64,000 bases of DNA, from NCBI RefSeq assembly GCF_017815515.1, contig NZ_CP072611.1, forward strand, positions 1,674,001 to 1,738,000, in the 5' to 3' direction. Under the pieces are notes generated by a model. The model saw nothing but the letters and a program-made list of their open reading frames with translations, was not told the DNA's origin and searched no databases. Of this stretch, positions 18,521 through 26,935 are shown piece by piece (the first letter of the stretch is position 1; each line of letters starts with the position of its first letter). The position numbers and the translations under genes were made by a program. The stretch comes from Aureimonas populi. GTDB lineage: Bacteria > Pseudomonadota > Alphaproteobacteria > Rhizobiales > Rhizobiaceae.

Positions 18521-19491
18521 GGGCGCAGCAGCGCCTGCGCCTCCTCCAGCCGGCCATGGCCGGGGTCCAGTGCCTCGTAGCCTTGCGAACGGCGCGCCAC
18601 ATGCTCCGCGCTCAAATGATGGTCGATCGCCCCATGCAGCGCGATGAAGCTCTGCCGCCAGTGGCGCACGGGCCGTTCGTGCACCTTGCCGGCATAGGGC
18701 ACCTCGCGCCGGTTCAGCCGGTACTGCACGTCCGGGTAGACGTCGGAGAGGACGCCGCCCACCAGATTGCGGCGCGGCAGGCCGATGGAGACCGCCTCGT
18801 CCTCCTCCGCCATGCGGGCCAGGCCCGGTAGAAGCGCGGCGGTCTTGCCGTCGAGCGTCTCGTCGGCGTCGAGCTGCAGCACCCAGCGCTGCCGGCACAG
18901 CGCCTGGAGGGCGTTGCGCTGCGCCCCGAAATCGCCGGCGAGCGGGCGCGTGGCCAGCCGGACGGCGCCGCTCGGGAAGCCCTCGACGGTCAGGGGCCCG
19001 GCCGTTCCGCTCTCGCTGAGGAGAACCACGTCGCGCGCGAAGGCCGCGCTTTGCGGCAGGCTGGCGAGAATGGCCTCGACCTCCCCGGCTCGGCACATCA
19101 TGCCGAGAGAGACAGGCGCGGGCGGCATGTCGGCGAGGTCGGACAGGACGGCGCTCGCCGCAAGCGCGCCATGCGGGTTTCGAAGCGCCGCGCGCTGCGC
19201 CGCGTCGGCGGGGGCGGCGCGGCGGCCAAACAGCGTGGCGGCCATGCGCAGCGTGTAGATGTCCAGCCCGAAAGGCTCGTGCGGCCCCGGCGCGAAGCGT
19301 TCGGCGCAAAGGTCCGCCGCAAGGGAGACCGGAACCTCGCTGCCCGCCTCCGGCTCCAGAAGCAGCCCGCAGGAGGTGCAGGCGAGCGGAAACCGCCGCT
19401 CGCGCCCGCCCGGATAGGCAAGGCGCCGGTCCGTCGGCGCGATCTCGCGCGAGCGGCAGAGGAAGCAGCGGGACGGGCGATCCTGGGTCAT
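18508..19491 (-). CDS. GT2-like glycosyltransferase with N-terminal zinc ribbon
   Basis: 327 residues. The first 45 carry two CxxC pairs (C9/C12 and C38/C41), a treble-clef-like zinc site of the type found in front of some sugar methyltransferases. A GT-A-like domain follows (about 125-327) with VSLGMMCRAGEVEAILASL, GDFGAQRNAL, the acidic QLDADETLDG (DxD at 208-210) and VQYRLNRREVPYAGKVHE. This layout resembles WaaE/KdtX-type glucosyltransferases. The zinc module joined to this type of enzyme is unusual. The start follows a short open stretch; its ribosome site is weak. Confidence 0.65.
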   Translation of the reverse strand: MTQDRPSRCFLCRSREIAPTDRRLAYPGGRERRFPLACTSCGLLLEPEAGSEVPVSLAADLCAERFAPGPHEPFGLDIYTLRMAATLFGRRAAPADAAQRAALRNPHGALAASAVLSDLADMPPAPVSLGMMCRAGEVEAILASLPQSAAFARDVVLLSESGTAGPLTVEGFPSGAVRLATRPLAGDFGAQRNALQALCRQRWVLQLDADETLDGKTAALLPGLARMAEEDEAVSIGLPRRNLVGGVLSDVYPDVQYRLNRREVPYAGKVHERPVRHWRQSFIALHGAIDHHLSAEHVARRSQGYEALDPGHGRLEEAQALLRPYRG

Positions 19492-19596
19492 GCGCCATCC
19501 TACCACCCACGCTCGTTCCCCGCCGCCTTTTCGCGCTGCAACAAAGGCCGCGCGCGCGCGTTGGAGTCGCAAAGCCGGGCGAGGGAGAGCCATCGC

Positions 19597-20217
19597 ATGT
19601 TCAGGGATCGCGACCATCCGGCCGCAGGCGCCGGCCCCCTCTCGCTCGCCATCGTCGGCAACGCGCCGGACATCGGGGATCGCGGGGCCCAGATCGATTC
19701 CTGCGACATGGTGGTGCGCTTTAACAACGCGGCCGGCTTCACGCGCGCGAGCGGGCGCCGCGTCACCCATCTCGCCCTCGTCAATCGCGGCGGTCAGCCG
19801 CGCGAATGGCTGGAGGACGAGGGCTTCACCCGCCGCTCCGAACTGCGGGCCGCAAGGCGGGTGATCCTGCCCTTTCCCGCCCTCGATGGGAAGGAGGGCG
19901 CGGGCCTGTGCCACACCGAGGCCCTGCTGCGCCGCCTCTCCCCCCTCGGGCTCGGCGTGGAGGTGCTGGACGAGGCGCTCCACCGGCAGGCCCGCGCGAG
20001 CCTGCGCGAGCATGGCGCGAAGGGCGCGCCCAACCCCAGCACGGGGTTTCTCGTCGCGCTCCACATGGCGCGGGCCCTGCCGCAGGCGCGCATCCATGTG
20101 TTCGGCTTCGGCTTCGCGGGGTGGCGGGGCCACCCCTGGGCGGCCGAGCGGCGCTGGTTCGAGACGGCCCACCGCGAGCGCCGCCTGACGCTGCATCCCC
20201 TGCGCGCCCTGGCGTGA
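19597..20217 (+). CDS. GT29 (sialyltransferase-like) family protein
   Basis: 206 residues with GAGGGAG before the ATG. An L-motif-like segment, AIVGNAPDIGDRGAQIDSCD followed by MVVRFN (about 18-43), and an S-motif-like NPSTGFLVALHMA (about 147-160) match the CMP-sugar-binding motifs of family 29. HVFGFGFAGWRGHPW supplies the downstream His region. Members transfer sialic acid or related nonulosonic acids, or in plants and bacteria act on related donors. No CMP-sugar synthesis gene is seen nearby. It is short for a eukaryotic sialyltransferase but close to bacterial GT29-like proteins. Confidence 0.7.
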   Translation: MFRDRDHPAAGAGPLSLAIVGNAPDIGDRGAQIDSCDMVVRFNNAAGFTRASGRRVTHLALVNRGGQPREWLEDEGFTRRSELRAARRVILPFPALDGKEGAGLCHTEALLRRLSPLGLGVEVLDEALHRQARASLREHGAKGAPNPSTGFLVALHMARALPQARIHVFGFGFAGWRGHPWAAERRWFETAHRERRLTLHPLRALA

Positions 20218-20409
20218 CCCGGCGCGGCGAAAGCCCGATGGGACGCGCCTCGCAGACCCTTCGAGACTTCGGGCGGGTCGGTCCTGCGGGTCTTTTGCGC
20301 CGCCGCCGCGCCCCCGATCCTCGCCGACGCCGCCGGCATCGACGGGCTCCTCGCGGACGACGAAAAATCCCTCGCACGGCCCTCCGCCGCCTCCGTCTCA
20401 AACAGTCTC

Positions 20410-21648
20410 TCAGGCTAGCGGCAGGCGCACCTCCTGCGACAGCCCGCCACCCTCGCGGTTGGCGATGGCGATGCTGCCGCCGTGGCGCTCCACGATCTCG
20501 CCCGCGATGGCGAGGCCCAGACCGGCCCCGGGCCCCAGCTTGCGCCGCCCCGGATCGACGCGGAAGAAGGGCTCGAAGACCCGCTCGATGAGGTCGGGCG
20601 GGATGCCCGGCCCGTCATCCTCGATGGTCAGGAGCGCCGCGCCCTGCGCCTGCGTCAGTGTTGCGCGCGCGCCTTTGCCATGCGTGGCCGCGTTTTCCAG
20701 AAGGTTGCGCAAGGCGCGCTTGAGCGCCAGGGGCTGCGCCTTCACGCAAGGGTTCGAAAGGGCGGTGAACTCGGCCGGCAGGCCGATCTCGCACAGCTCG
20801 GCGGTGATCTCCTCCAGGAAGGGCGCGAGCTCCACCGCCTCGAAGGCGTCGTCGGCCACCTCCTCGCGCACGAGGCGGATGGCGCTGTCGGCGATGCGGT
20901 CCAACTCCTCGAGGTCGCGCAGCCAGGTTTCCCGGTCCTCGTCGGGCAGGAACTCGGCGCGCAGGCGCATTCGCGTCATGGGCGTGCGCAGATCGTGCCC
21001 CGCCGCCGCCACGAGGCGCATCCGGCTTTCGAGGGCCGTGCGCAGGCGCGCGGACAAGGCGTTCAGCGCCCGCGCCGTGGCGCGCACCTCCGCCGGCCCG
21101 GTCTCGGGCACCGGCTCCAGCGTGCCGTCCGCGCGCATGGAGCCCATGGCCCGCTCCAGCATCCGCGCCGGCCCGGTGATCTTGACCGCGACGTAGAGCG
21201 CCACGGCCACCGCCCCGGCGACGACGAGCAGGAGATAGGCCGTCAGCGCAGGCAGCGGCGAGGGCGGCGGGCTCGGATAGATGAGATACGCCCATTCCTG
21301 CGCCGTCACGGGGAAAGCGAGCCGGCGCTCCCCCTCGGCCGGGGAGACGACGCGCACCGGCACGTCCTCGCCCATGCGGCGCAGGGCGCGCCCGATGCGC
21401 CGGGCGGGCCAATCCTCGTCCCCCACCTCCTCCGGTTCGGGCCCCAGCGCCACCCCGGCCGCGCGCGCCCGCTCCGGCGAGCCGTCGATGAGGCGCGAGA
21501 GCAGCAGCACCTCCTCGGCGAAGCTGCGCTCGAAGCTGCGGTCGCGCGGGCGGTCCACGATCTGGAAGGTGACGAAGGCGGCCGCGACGACCACCGCGAC
21601 GATGGCCGCGACCAGGAGCCCGGCGAGGCGAACGCTGAGCGAGGTCAT
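20410..21648 (-). CDS. EnvZ-like sensor histidine kinase
   Basis: 412 residues. A transmembrane helix at about 7-29 is followed by a periplasmic sensor of about 100 residues, a second helix at about 132-153 (ALTAYLLLVVAGAVAVALYV), a HAMP domain, an H-box AAGHDLRTPMTRMRLRAEF, an N-box LRNLLENAATHG, G1 DDGPGIP and G2 GAGLGLAIA. An inner-membrane kinase partnered with the upstream regulator gene, whose stop it overlaps by 4 nt (ATGA). The long 5' extension of this frame runs through the regulator gene and was dropped. Confidence 0.92.
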   Translation of the reverse strand: MTSLSVRLAGLLVAAIVAVVVAAAFVTFQIVDRPRDRSFERSFAEEVLLLSRLIDGSPERARAAGVALGPEPEEVGDEDWPARRIGRALRRMGEDVPVRVVSPAEGERRLAFPVTAQEWAYLIYPSPPPSPLPALTAYLLLVVAGAVAVALYVAVKITGPARMLERAMGSMRADGTLEPVPETGPAEVRATARALNALSARLRTALESRMRLVAAAGHDLRTPMTRMRLRAEFLPDEDRETWLRDLEELDRIADSAIRLVREEVADDAFEAVELAPFLEEITAELCEIGLPAEFTALSNPCVKAQPLALKRALRNLLENAATHGKGARATLTQAQGAALLTIEDDGPGIPPDLIERVFEPFFRVDPGRRKLGPGAGLGLAIAGEIVERHGGSIAIANREGGGLSQEVRLPLA

Positions 21649-22400
21649 GGCGCCTCGCCCTCGGCCTGCCGCTCCACATGGGCGGCGAACTGGTAGCCGC
21701 CGTTCCTCACCGTCTTGAAGAGGCGGAAGACGCCGTTGTCGCCGAACTTGCGGCGCAGCCGGCTCATCGTCACGTCGATGGTGCGGTCGAAGGGGTCGGT
21801 GCTGGCGCGCCCGTGCAGAAGGTCGAGCAACGTCTCGCGCGAGAGGACGCGCGCTGGGCGCTCCAGGAAGATCAGCAGGAGGTCGAATTCGGCGCCCGTC
21901 AGCGCCAGCTCCCGGCCCTTGGGGTCCAGAACCCGCCGGCGCGCCGTCTCCGCCCTGTAGCCCTCGAAGAGATAGGCCCGCGCCGGCGCTTCGGACGGCG
22001 CGACGGCGGCCGCCCCCCGGCGCAGGACGGCGCGGATGCGCGCGGCCAGCTCCCGCGGGTTGAAGGGCTTTCCCAGATAGTCGTCGGCGCCGATCTCCAG
22101 CCCGACGATGCGGTCCACATCCTCCTTCAGCGCGGTGAGCAGGATCACGGCCAGGTCCGGCCGCCGGTCCTTGATGTCGCGGCAGATGTCGAGGCCCGAG
22201 CCGTCGGGCAGCATCACGTCCAGCACCACGAGGTCGAACGCCCCGTCCGCGATCTTCGCCTCGCACTCCCGGCGGCTGCCCGCCAGCGCCGTCTGGAAGC
22301 CCTGGCTTTCCAGATATCGGCCGAGAAGCCGCCTGATTTCGAGGTCGTCATCGACGACGAGCACGCTTGTCCTGCCGGTCATGTTCCTTGCCGTCCGCAT
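21645..22400 (-). CDS. OmpR-family response regulator
   Basis: 251 residues. A receiver domain with VVDDD, the phospho-acceptor Asp in DLVVLDVMLPDGSG and the conserved Lys in GKPFNP, then a winged-helix effector domain ending RNGGYQFAAHVE. Two starts are possible: the first ATG (GAAGGG 8 nt upstream) or MTGRTSV six codons later. It is divergent from a Spy-like periplasmic protein gene, a common arrangement for envelope-stress regulators and their targets. Confidence 0.92.
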   Translation of the reverse strand: MRTARNMTGRTSVLVVDDDLEIRRLLGRYLESQGFQTALAGSRRECEAKIADGAFDLVVLDVMLPDGSGLDICRDIKDRRPDLAVILLTALKEDVDRIVGLEIGADDYLGKPFNPRELAARIRAVLRRGAAAVAPSEAPARAYLFEGYRAETARRRVLDPKGRELALTGAEFDLLLIFLERPARVLSRETLLDLLHGRASTDPFDRTIDVTMSRLRRKFGDNGVFRLFKTVRNGGYQFAAHVERQAEGEAP

Positions 22401-22528
22401 CTTGCACGCCCTTCAGGCTATCGTTTTTCGCGCCGGCGCGCGCCCGGCCTTTTTGTTGCGAAAGCTTGCAGGCGGCAACGCCGAAGGCCGGGAGCGCCGG
22501 GCGCGAGGGCGGCGCGGACATGTTTCGT

Positions 22529-22575
22529 TACGCATCGACACGCCCTCGCCATGGGAAGGGCGCGAGCGATGCGTA
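22529..22575. promoter_or_regulatory. Inverted repeat upstream of the Spy-like gene
   Basis: TACGCATCG (22529-22537) and CGATGCGTA (22567-22575) form a perfect 9-bp inverted repeat with 29 bp between arms. It sits 40 bp before the ATG of the Spy-like gene, in the region shared with the divergent two-component genes. It could be the binding site of that response regulator or a hairpin in the leader RNA; neither is proven by the sequence. Confidence 0.4.
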
Positions 22576-22614
22576 TCTTCCTCTCATCGAAACACGGGAG
22601 AGGAGACCCCTTCC

Positions 22615-23271
22615 ATGACCATCTTCAGGAAACTCGCCGTTGCCGGCCTTGCCGCCACCATCGCCCTGCCGGCCCTGGCCCAGGGCCAGCCCGGCGGAGC
22701 CGGCGAGCCGCGCCCGGCGCAGGCCGGCGAGCGTGCCGAGCGCGGCGGGGCCGAGCGCGGCGGCCACCATGACAGGCGGCAGGGTCCCCGCGGCGGCGCT
22801 TCGCTCTGGAACACGGCCGAGAAGCTGACGGCGGCGCGCACCGCGCTTGCCATCACGCCCGAGCAGGAAGGGGCGTGGAACGATTTCACCGCCGCCGCCA
22901 TCGCCTTCGTGCAGGCCGGCCGGCCCGGCCCGAACCCCGAGCGCGGCGGTCCCGCCCCGCAGGAGGAGGAGGGCGCCGAGCCCGGCGCGCGCACGCTGAC
23001 CGACCTTCCGGCGGTGCGGATGCTCGACAGGATGATCGAGCGCAGCACGGAGCGCGCCGAGGCGGCGCAGAGCCTGCGCACGGCCGTGGACGGCCTCTCC
23101 GCCGTGCTCACCCCCGAGCAGGTGGAGACCGCCGAGCGCCTTCTTTCCGAACTGCGCGGGCCTCGCGGCCATCGCGGGGACGGGCCGCGCGGCCACGGCC
23201 GTGCGGGCGGCGAGCGTCCGGGTGCGTCCGAGCGCGGCCCGGCCGAGGCCGGCCCGCCGCCGGCCCGCTGA
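22615..23271 (+). CDS. Spy/CpxP-like LTxxQ-motif periplasmic protein
   Basis: 218 residues. A signal peptide (about 1-22, ending ALPALA) is followed by a Gly/Pro/Arg/Glu-rich low-complexity stretch, an alpha-helical core with ITPEQEGAWNDFT and LTPEQVETAERLL (the Spy-family LTxxQ element), and a second Gly/Arg/Pro-rich tail. Spy and CpxP are periplasmic chaperone or stress-sensor proteins. The divergent OmpR/EnvZ-type pair probably controls it, or is controlled by it through the sensor. GAGAGGAG precedes the ATG. Confidence 0.75.
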   Translation: MTIFRKLAVAGLAATIALPALAQGQPGGAGEPRPAQAGERAERGGAERGGHHDRRQGPRGGASLWNTAEKLTAARTALAITPEQEGAWNDFTAAAIAFVQAGRPGPNPERGGPAPQEEEGAEPGARTLTDLPAVRMLDRMIERSTERAEAAQSLRTAVDGLSAVLTPEQVETAERLLSELRGPRGHRGDGPRGHGRAGGERPGASERGPAEAGPPPAR

Positions 23272-23291
23272 ACGGCGCCCTTCCGCCACGA

Positions 23292-23318
23292 GCCGGTGGG
23301 GCAATCCGCCCCATCGGC
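23292..23318. terminator. Bidirectional terminator-like hairpin
   Basis: An 11-bp stem (23292-23302 with 23308-23318, one G-T pair, loop AATCC) lies in the 69-nt gap between the convergent Spy-like and sugar transferase genes. It is the obvious candidate for ending both transcripts. Confidence 0.6.
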
Positions 23319-23340
23319 GTTCCACAAGCCGCCGTCGCCC

Positions 23341-23958
23341 TTACGGGCGCCGGCGGTAGAACAGCTTCAGGCCCGTCTGCACGAGGATCTGGAGGTCGAA
23401 GCACAGGCTGGCGTGCCGCTGGTAGATCATGTCGATGCGCGCCTTGCGCGGAATGCACAGGCGGCAATAGAGCGCGTCCGTCTCCTCGGCCGTTCGGGCG
23501 CGGGAGAGGACCCGCTCCTCGTAGTCGTGCAGGTGCAGCGAGGCGAGGCCCGTAATGCCGGGGCGCGACGCCAGCACCTGGCGATAGACCTGGGGGAACC
23601 GCTCCACATACTGCCGCAGGGGCGGACGCGGGCCGACGAAGCTGATGTCGCCGGCCAGGACGTTCCAGAGCTGCGGCAACTCGTCGAGGCGCGTGCGGCG
23701 CAGGAAGCGGCCGGTGCGCGTGATGCGGTCCGCCTTGTCGCTGCCCGAGACGCCCGCGTCGGCGGCCACGACCTTCATCGTGCGGAACTTCACGAGCCGG
23801 AACCCTTCGCCCTGGCTCCTCATCCGCTCCGAGACGTAGAGGACGGGGCGCCCGTCCTTGAGCGCCACCAGCGCGGCGATAAGCGCCATGACGGGCAGGA
23901 GGGGCACGCAGAGGAGAAGAGCGAGGGCGATATCGAACAGGCGCTTCTGCGGCGTCAC
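23341..23958 (-). CDS. Undecaprenyl-phosphate sugar phosphotransferase (WbaP/RfbP-type)
   Basis: 205 residues, monotopic phosphoglycosyl transferase domain. The N-terminal membrane hairpin [20 protein letters not shown] is followed by [28 protein letters not shown] with VGPRPP, and [10 protein letters not shown]. It places a sugar-1-phosphate on undecaprenyl phosphate to start a repeat-unit or exopolysaccharide chain. The GTG start overlaps the upstream stop (GTGA) and has GGAG 7 nt before it; an in-frame ATG 24 nt earlier is an alternative. Only the catalytic module is present, without the large N-terminal membrane domain of WbaP. Confidence 0.9.
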   Translation of the reverse strand: MTPQKRLFDIALALLLCVPLLPVMALIAALVALKDGRPVLYVSERMRSQGEGFRLVKFRTMKVVAADAGVSGSDKADRITRTGRFLRRTRLDELPQLWNVLAGDISFVGPRPPLRQYVERFPQVYRQVLASRPGITGLASLHLHDYEERVLSRARTAEETDALYCRLCIPRKARIDMIYQRHASLCFDLQILVQTGLKLFYRRRP

Positions 23959-24836
23959 GCGGCAACTCCGTGCGTCTTCCATTCGGCGATCATCGAAGCG
24001 GGCTCGCAATCCCCCGGCCGGAAGCGGTGATAGAGGGACAGCCTCGCGCAGTCGAGCGTGATCGCCTGCGGCGAGGCGGGCGGCCCCTCGTTCCAGACGA
24101 AGGGCACGCCCGCCGCGCGGGCCAGCGCGCTCATCTCCACCGGGCGCGGGGCGGCGAAATTCAGGACGGGCGGCAGCGCGCCTGCATGGCGCAGGAGGCT
24201 TTCGAGAGCCCGCGCCATGGCGCCCGGCCCTATATAGGAGCGGCGCGGCCCGGCCCCGTCGCCATAACGGTCGATCCGCAGGGGCCGCTCGGGCGCGGCG
24301 CCGGCGGCGTTGATGAGAAGCGCGTCGGCCCCGGCTACATTGCCGATGCGCAGGCATGAGACCTCGCGCCCGGGCCGGGACAGGCCCGCGCACGCCGCCT
24401 CCATCGCCAGCTTGCTGCGCCCGTAGGCGCTGGCGGGGGCGGGGTCGTCCTCCTCCCGAAACGCCCGCCCGTCGCCGCTCGCGCCGTAGATAGCGGACGA
24501 GGAGGCAAGGAGCACGCGCGCGATCCCGTTCCTCTCGGCCGCCGCGAGGCAGGCCCGCGCGATGGCCGCGTTGAAGGAGAAGTCGATGCCCGACCCCGGC
24601 ACCGCGCCGGCCAGCACGACAAGGCCCGTGTAACGGGGCGCGGAGGCGGGGAGGGGCTCCTCGATCGGATTCCAGACGAGGTCCGCGCCCGGCCGCCGCC
24701 CCTGCGCGTGCACCAGCGCGCCGGCCGGCGGGTTGCGGCGCCAATGGTCCATCACCATCCGCCCGACGCGCCCCGTGGCGCCGACGACGAGCCAGGCATG
24801 GGGCGGGGGCGCTGGAGGGGATGCGGAGGGGGCCAT
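23955..24836 (-). CDS. NAD-dependent epimerase/dehydratase family protein
   Basis: 293 residues, extended SDR fold. A nucleotide-binding VVGATGRVGRMV (about 17-28), SSSAIYG and the catalytic SAYGRSKLAME (Tyr-x3-Lys) are visible. It is coupled to the sugar transferase gene by a 4-nt overlap, so it may make or modify the nucleotide sugar that enzyme uses. Substrate unknown. The N-terminus is Pro/Ala-rich and the exact start is uncertain. Confidence 0.8.
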   Translation of the reverse strand: MAPSASPPAPPPHAWLVVGATGRVGRMVMDHWRRNPPAGALVHAQGRRPGADLVWNPIEEPLPASAPRYTGLVVLAGAVPGSGIDFSFNAAIARACLAAAERNGIARVLLASSSAIYGASGDGRAFREEDDPAPASAYGRSKLAMEAACAGLSRPGREVSCLRIGNVAGADALLINAAGAAPERPLRIDRYGDGAGPRRSYIGPGAMARALESLLRHAGALPPVLNFAAPRPVEMSALARAAGVPFVWNEGPPASPQAITLDCARLSLYHRFRPGDCEPASMIAEWKTHGVAA

Positions 24837-24927
24837 GGTGCTGTGAGCCGCTGGAGCGGCCGTCCTTGCTCGGGCATTCGGCCGGCGCCGGGGAAGGGGG
24901 GCTATCTATCGCATCCCCCCGCCGCCT

Positions 24928-25962
24928 TCAATTCGATGCGCGCGCGCCGGACAGGGCCGCCTCCAGCCGCGCGAAATCCTCCTCGCCGCCGGGAAGGCCG
25001 ATGCGCAACGCATCCGGGCTGTGGTCGAAGCGACGCACGAGGATGCCCTGCTCGCCGAGACGGCGGAAGAGCCCTTGCGCATCCGGCGTCCGCACGAGGC
25101 GGAACAGCGCCGTGCCGCCCCCGGCGGCAAGGCCGCTCCGCGCCAGCGCCTCGTCGAGGCGCGCCGCCTGCGCGGCCAGCCGGCGGCGCATCTCCTCCTG
25201 CCACGAAAGGTCGGCCAGCGCCCGCCCCGCGACCGTCAGCGCCGGCCCGCTCACCGCCCAGGGGCCGAGCCGGGCGCCCAATGCGCGCGCCAGCGGCGGG
25301 GCGGCGATTGCAAAGCCAAGCCGCAGGCCCGCAAGGCCGAAGAACTTGCCGAAGGAGCGCAGCACGACCATGCCCCCTCGCGCCACGTCGCCATCGAGCC
25401 GCTCGGATGGCGGGCCGACATCCATGAAGGCCTCGTCCACCACCAGAAGGCCGCCTTTGCCGCGCAGGTGCCCGGCCAGCGCCAGAAGCTCGGCGCGCGG
25501 CACGATGCGCCCGTCCGGGTTGTTCGGGTTGACGAGCACGGCAAGGTCCGCGTCATGCAGCGCGTCGATGTCCCGCACCTCCTCCACCGCGTGCCCGGCC
25601 AGCGCGGCGGCGCGCGCGTGCTCGGCATAGGTGGGCGAGAGGATCGCCGCGCGGCCGGGCGGCACCAGCGAGGCGACGAGCGGCAGCAGAATCTGCGTGC
25701 CCGGCGCCGCGACGACGCTGCCGCCGCCCGGCGCCCCATAGGCGCGCGCCGCCGCCTCGCCCAGCGCCCGCATCTCCGCCGCCTCGGGAAGGCGGGTGAA
25801 GGCGGTGGCGGGAAGCGCGCCCAGCGGGTAGGAGAACGGGTTGATGCCGGTGGAAAGATCGAGCCACGGCCCCCTGGCGCGCGGGAACATCTCGGCCGCG
25901 CGCGACAGGCTCCCGCCGTGATCGGTCACATCCGCGAGCGGTTTGCCTGCCACGAGTGCCAT
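24928..25962 (-). CDS. cobC: Threonine-phosphate decarboxylase, aminopropanol arm of B12 synthesis
   Basis: 344 residues, fold-type I PLP enzyme (CobC in Pseudomonas, CobD in Salmonella naming). WLDLSTGINPFSYPLG is the family entry, NPNNPDGR and VVDEAFMDVGP lie in the PLP site, and SFGKFFGLAGLRLGF carries the PLP lysine. It gives (R)-1-amino-2-propanol phosphate for attachment to cobyric acid. AGGAGG precedes the ATG by 6 nt. The ATG shares the bases CATG with the divergent cobD start. Confidence 0.93.
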   Translation of the reverse strand: MALVAGKPLADVTDHGGSLSRAAEMFPRARGPWLDLSTGINPFSYPLGALPATAFTRLPEAAEMRALGEAAARAYGAPGGGSVVAAPGTQILLPLVASLVPPGRAAILSPTYAEHARAAALAGHAVEEVRDIDALHDADLAVLVNPNNPDGRIVPRAELLALAGHLRGKGGLLVVDEAFMDVGPPSERLDGDVARGGMVVLRSFGKFFGLAGLRLGFAIAAPPLARALGARLGPWAVSGPALTVAGRALADLSWQEEMRRRLAAQAARLDEALARSGLAAGGGTALFRLVRTPDAQGLFRRLGEQGILVRRFDHSPDALRIGLPGGEEDFARLEAALSGARASN

Positions 25963-26935
25963 GTCGATCCTCCTAGCCTTCCTGACGCTGATCGCCGAAC
26001 TCGTCCTCGGCTATCCCGACCGGCTGTTTCGCACGATCGGCCATCCGGTGACATGGATGGGCCGGCTGATCGGCCGGCTGGACCGGGGCCTGAACCGGCC
26101 GGACTGGCCGGCGCGCGGGCGCAAGGCCGCCGGCGCGGCCGCGCTTCTGGCGCTCCTCGCCGTTGCGGGCGGGGCGGGCTGGGCCGCGCAGCATCTCCTG
26201 GGAGCCGGGCTCGCCGGGCTTCTGGCCGGTGCGCTTCTGGCCAGCGCGCTTCTGGCCCAGCGCAGCCTCCACGCGCATGTGGCCGCCGTGGCGCGGGCGC
26301 TGGAAGGGGAGGGGCTGGAGGCCGGCCGCCGGGCGGTGTCCATGATCGTGGGCCGGGACACGGCGATGCTGGACGAGGCGGGCGTGTCGCGAGCGGCCAT
26401 CGAGAGCCTCGCGGAGAACTTCTCCGACGGCGTGGTGGCGCCGGCCTTCTGGCTGGCCGCGCTCGGCCTGCCGGGGGCCGCCGCCTACAAGGCCGCCAAC
26501 ACCGCCGACAGCATGATCGGGCATCGCACGCCCCGGCACGAGGCCTTCGGCTGGGCGGCGGCGCGCTTCGACGATCTCGTGAACCTGCCCGCCTCGCGCA
26601 TTGCCGGCCTCCTGATCCTGGCCGCCGCCCTCGTCGTGCCCGGCGCCCGCCCCGGCGCGGCATGGCGCGCCATGGTGCGCGACGCGCCGCGCCACCGCTC
26701 GCCCAATGCCGGCTGGCCGGAGGCGGCCATGGCCGGCGCGCTCGGCCTCGCGCTGGCCGGCCCGCGCGCCTATGGCGGCACCGAGGTGCGGGACGCCCTG
26801 ATGGGCGAGGGCGGGCGGCGCGAGGCGGGGGCGGCCGACATACGCCGCGCGCTGGCGCTCTACCGGGTGGCGGATGCGCTGCTGATCGCGGGCCTCGGCG
26901 CGCTGGCCGCGCTGCTCATCGCGCATGGGCCATGA
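25961..26935 (+). CDS. cobD: Adenosylcobinamide-phosphate synthase (CobD/CbiB)
   Basis: 324 residues from the ATG at 25961 (a TTG six codons earlier is possible). A membrane protein with [57 protein letters not shown] and [20 protein letters not shown], all CbiB signatures. It joins aminopropanol phosphate to adenosylcobyric acid. The ribosome site is poor. It is the only plus-strand gene inside the minus-strand cob arm: its start is interlocked with cobC and its end overlaps cobQ by 20 nt. Confidence 0.95.
   Translation: MSILLAFLTLIAELVLGYPDRLFRTIGHPVTWMGRLIGRLDRGLNRPDWPARGRKAAGAAALLALLAVAGGAGWAAQHLLGAGLAGLLAGALLASALLAQRSLHAHVAAVARALEGEGLEAGRRAVSMIVGRDTAMLDEAGVSRAAIESLAENFSDGVVAPAFWLAALGLPGAAAYKAANTADSMIGHRTPRHEAFGWAAARFDDLVNLPASRIAGLLILAAALVVPGARPGAAWRAMVRDAPRHRSPNAGWPEAAMAGALGLALAGPRAYGGTEVRDALMGEGGRREAGAADIRRALALYRVADALLIAGLGALAALLIAHGP

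Noticed and set aside
20218..20409. A small gene or clear terminator between the GT29-like gene and the kinase gene
   Set aside because: Only an AGACCC/GGGTCT pair (20254-20293) with a 28-nt loop before TTTT was found, too weak to call; no coding frame has a ribosome site.
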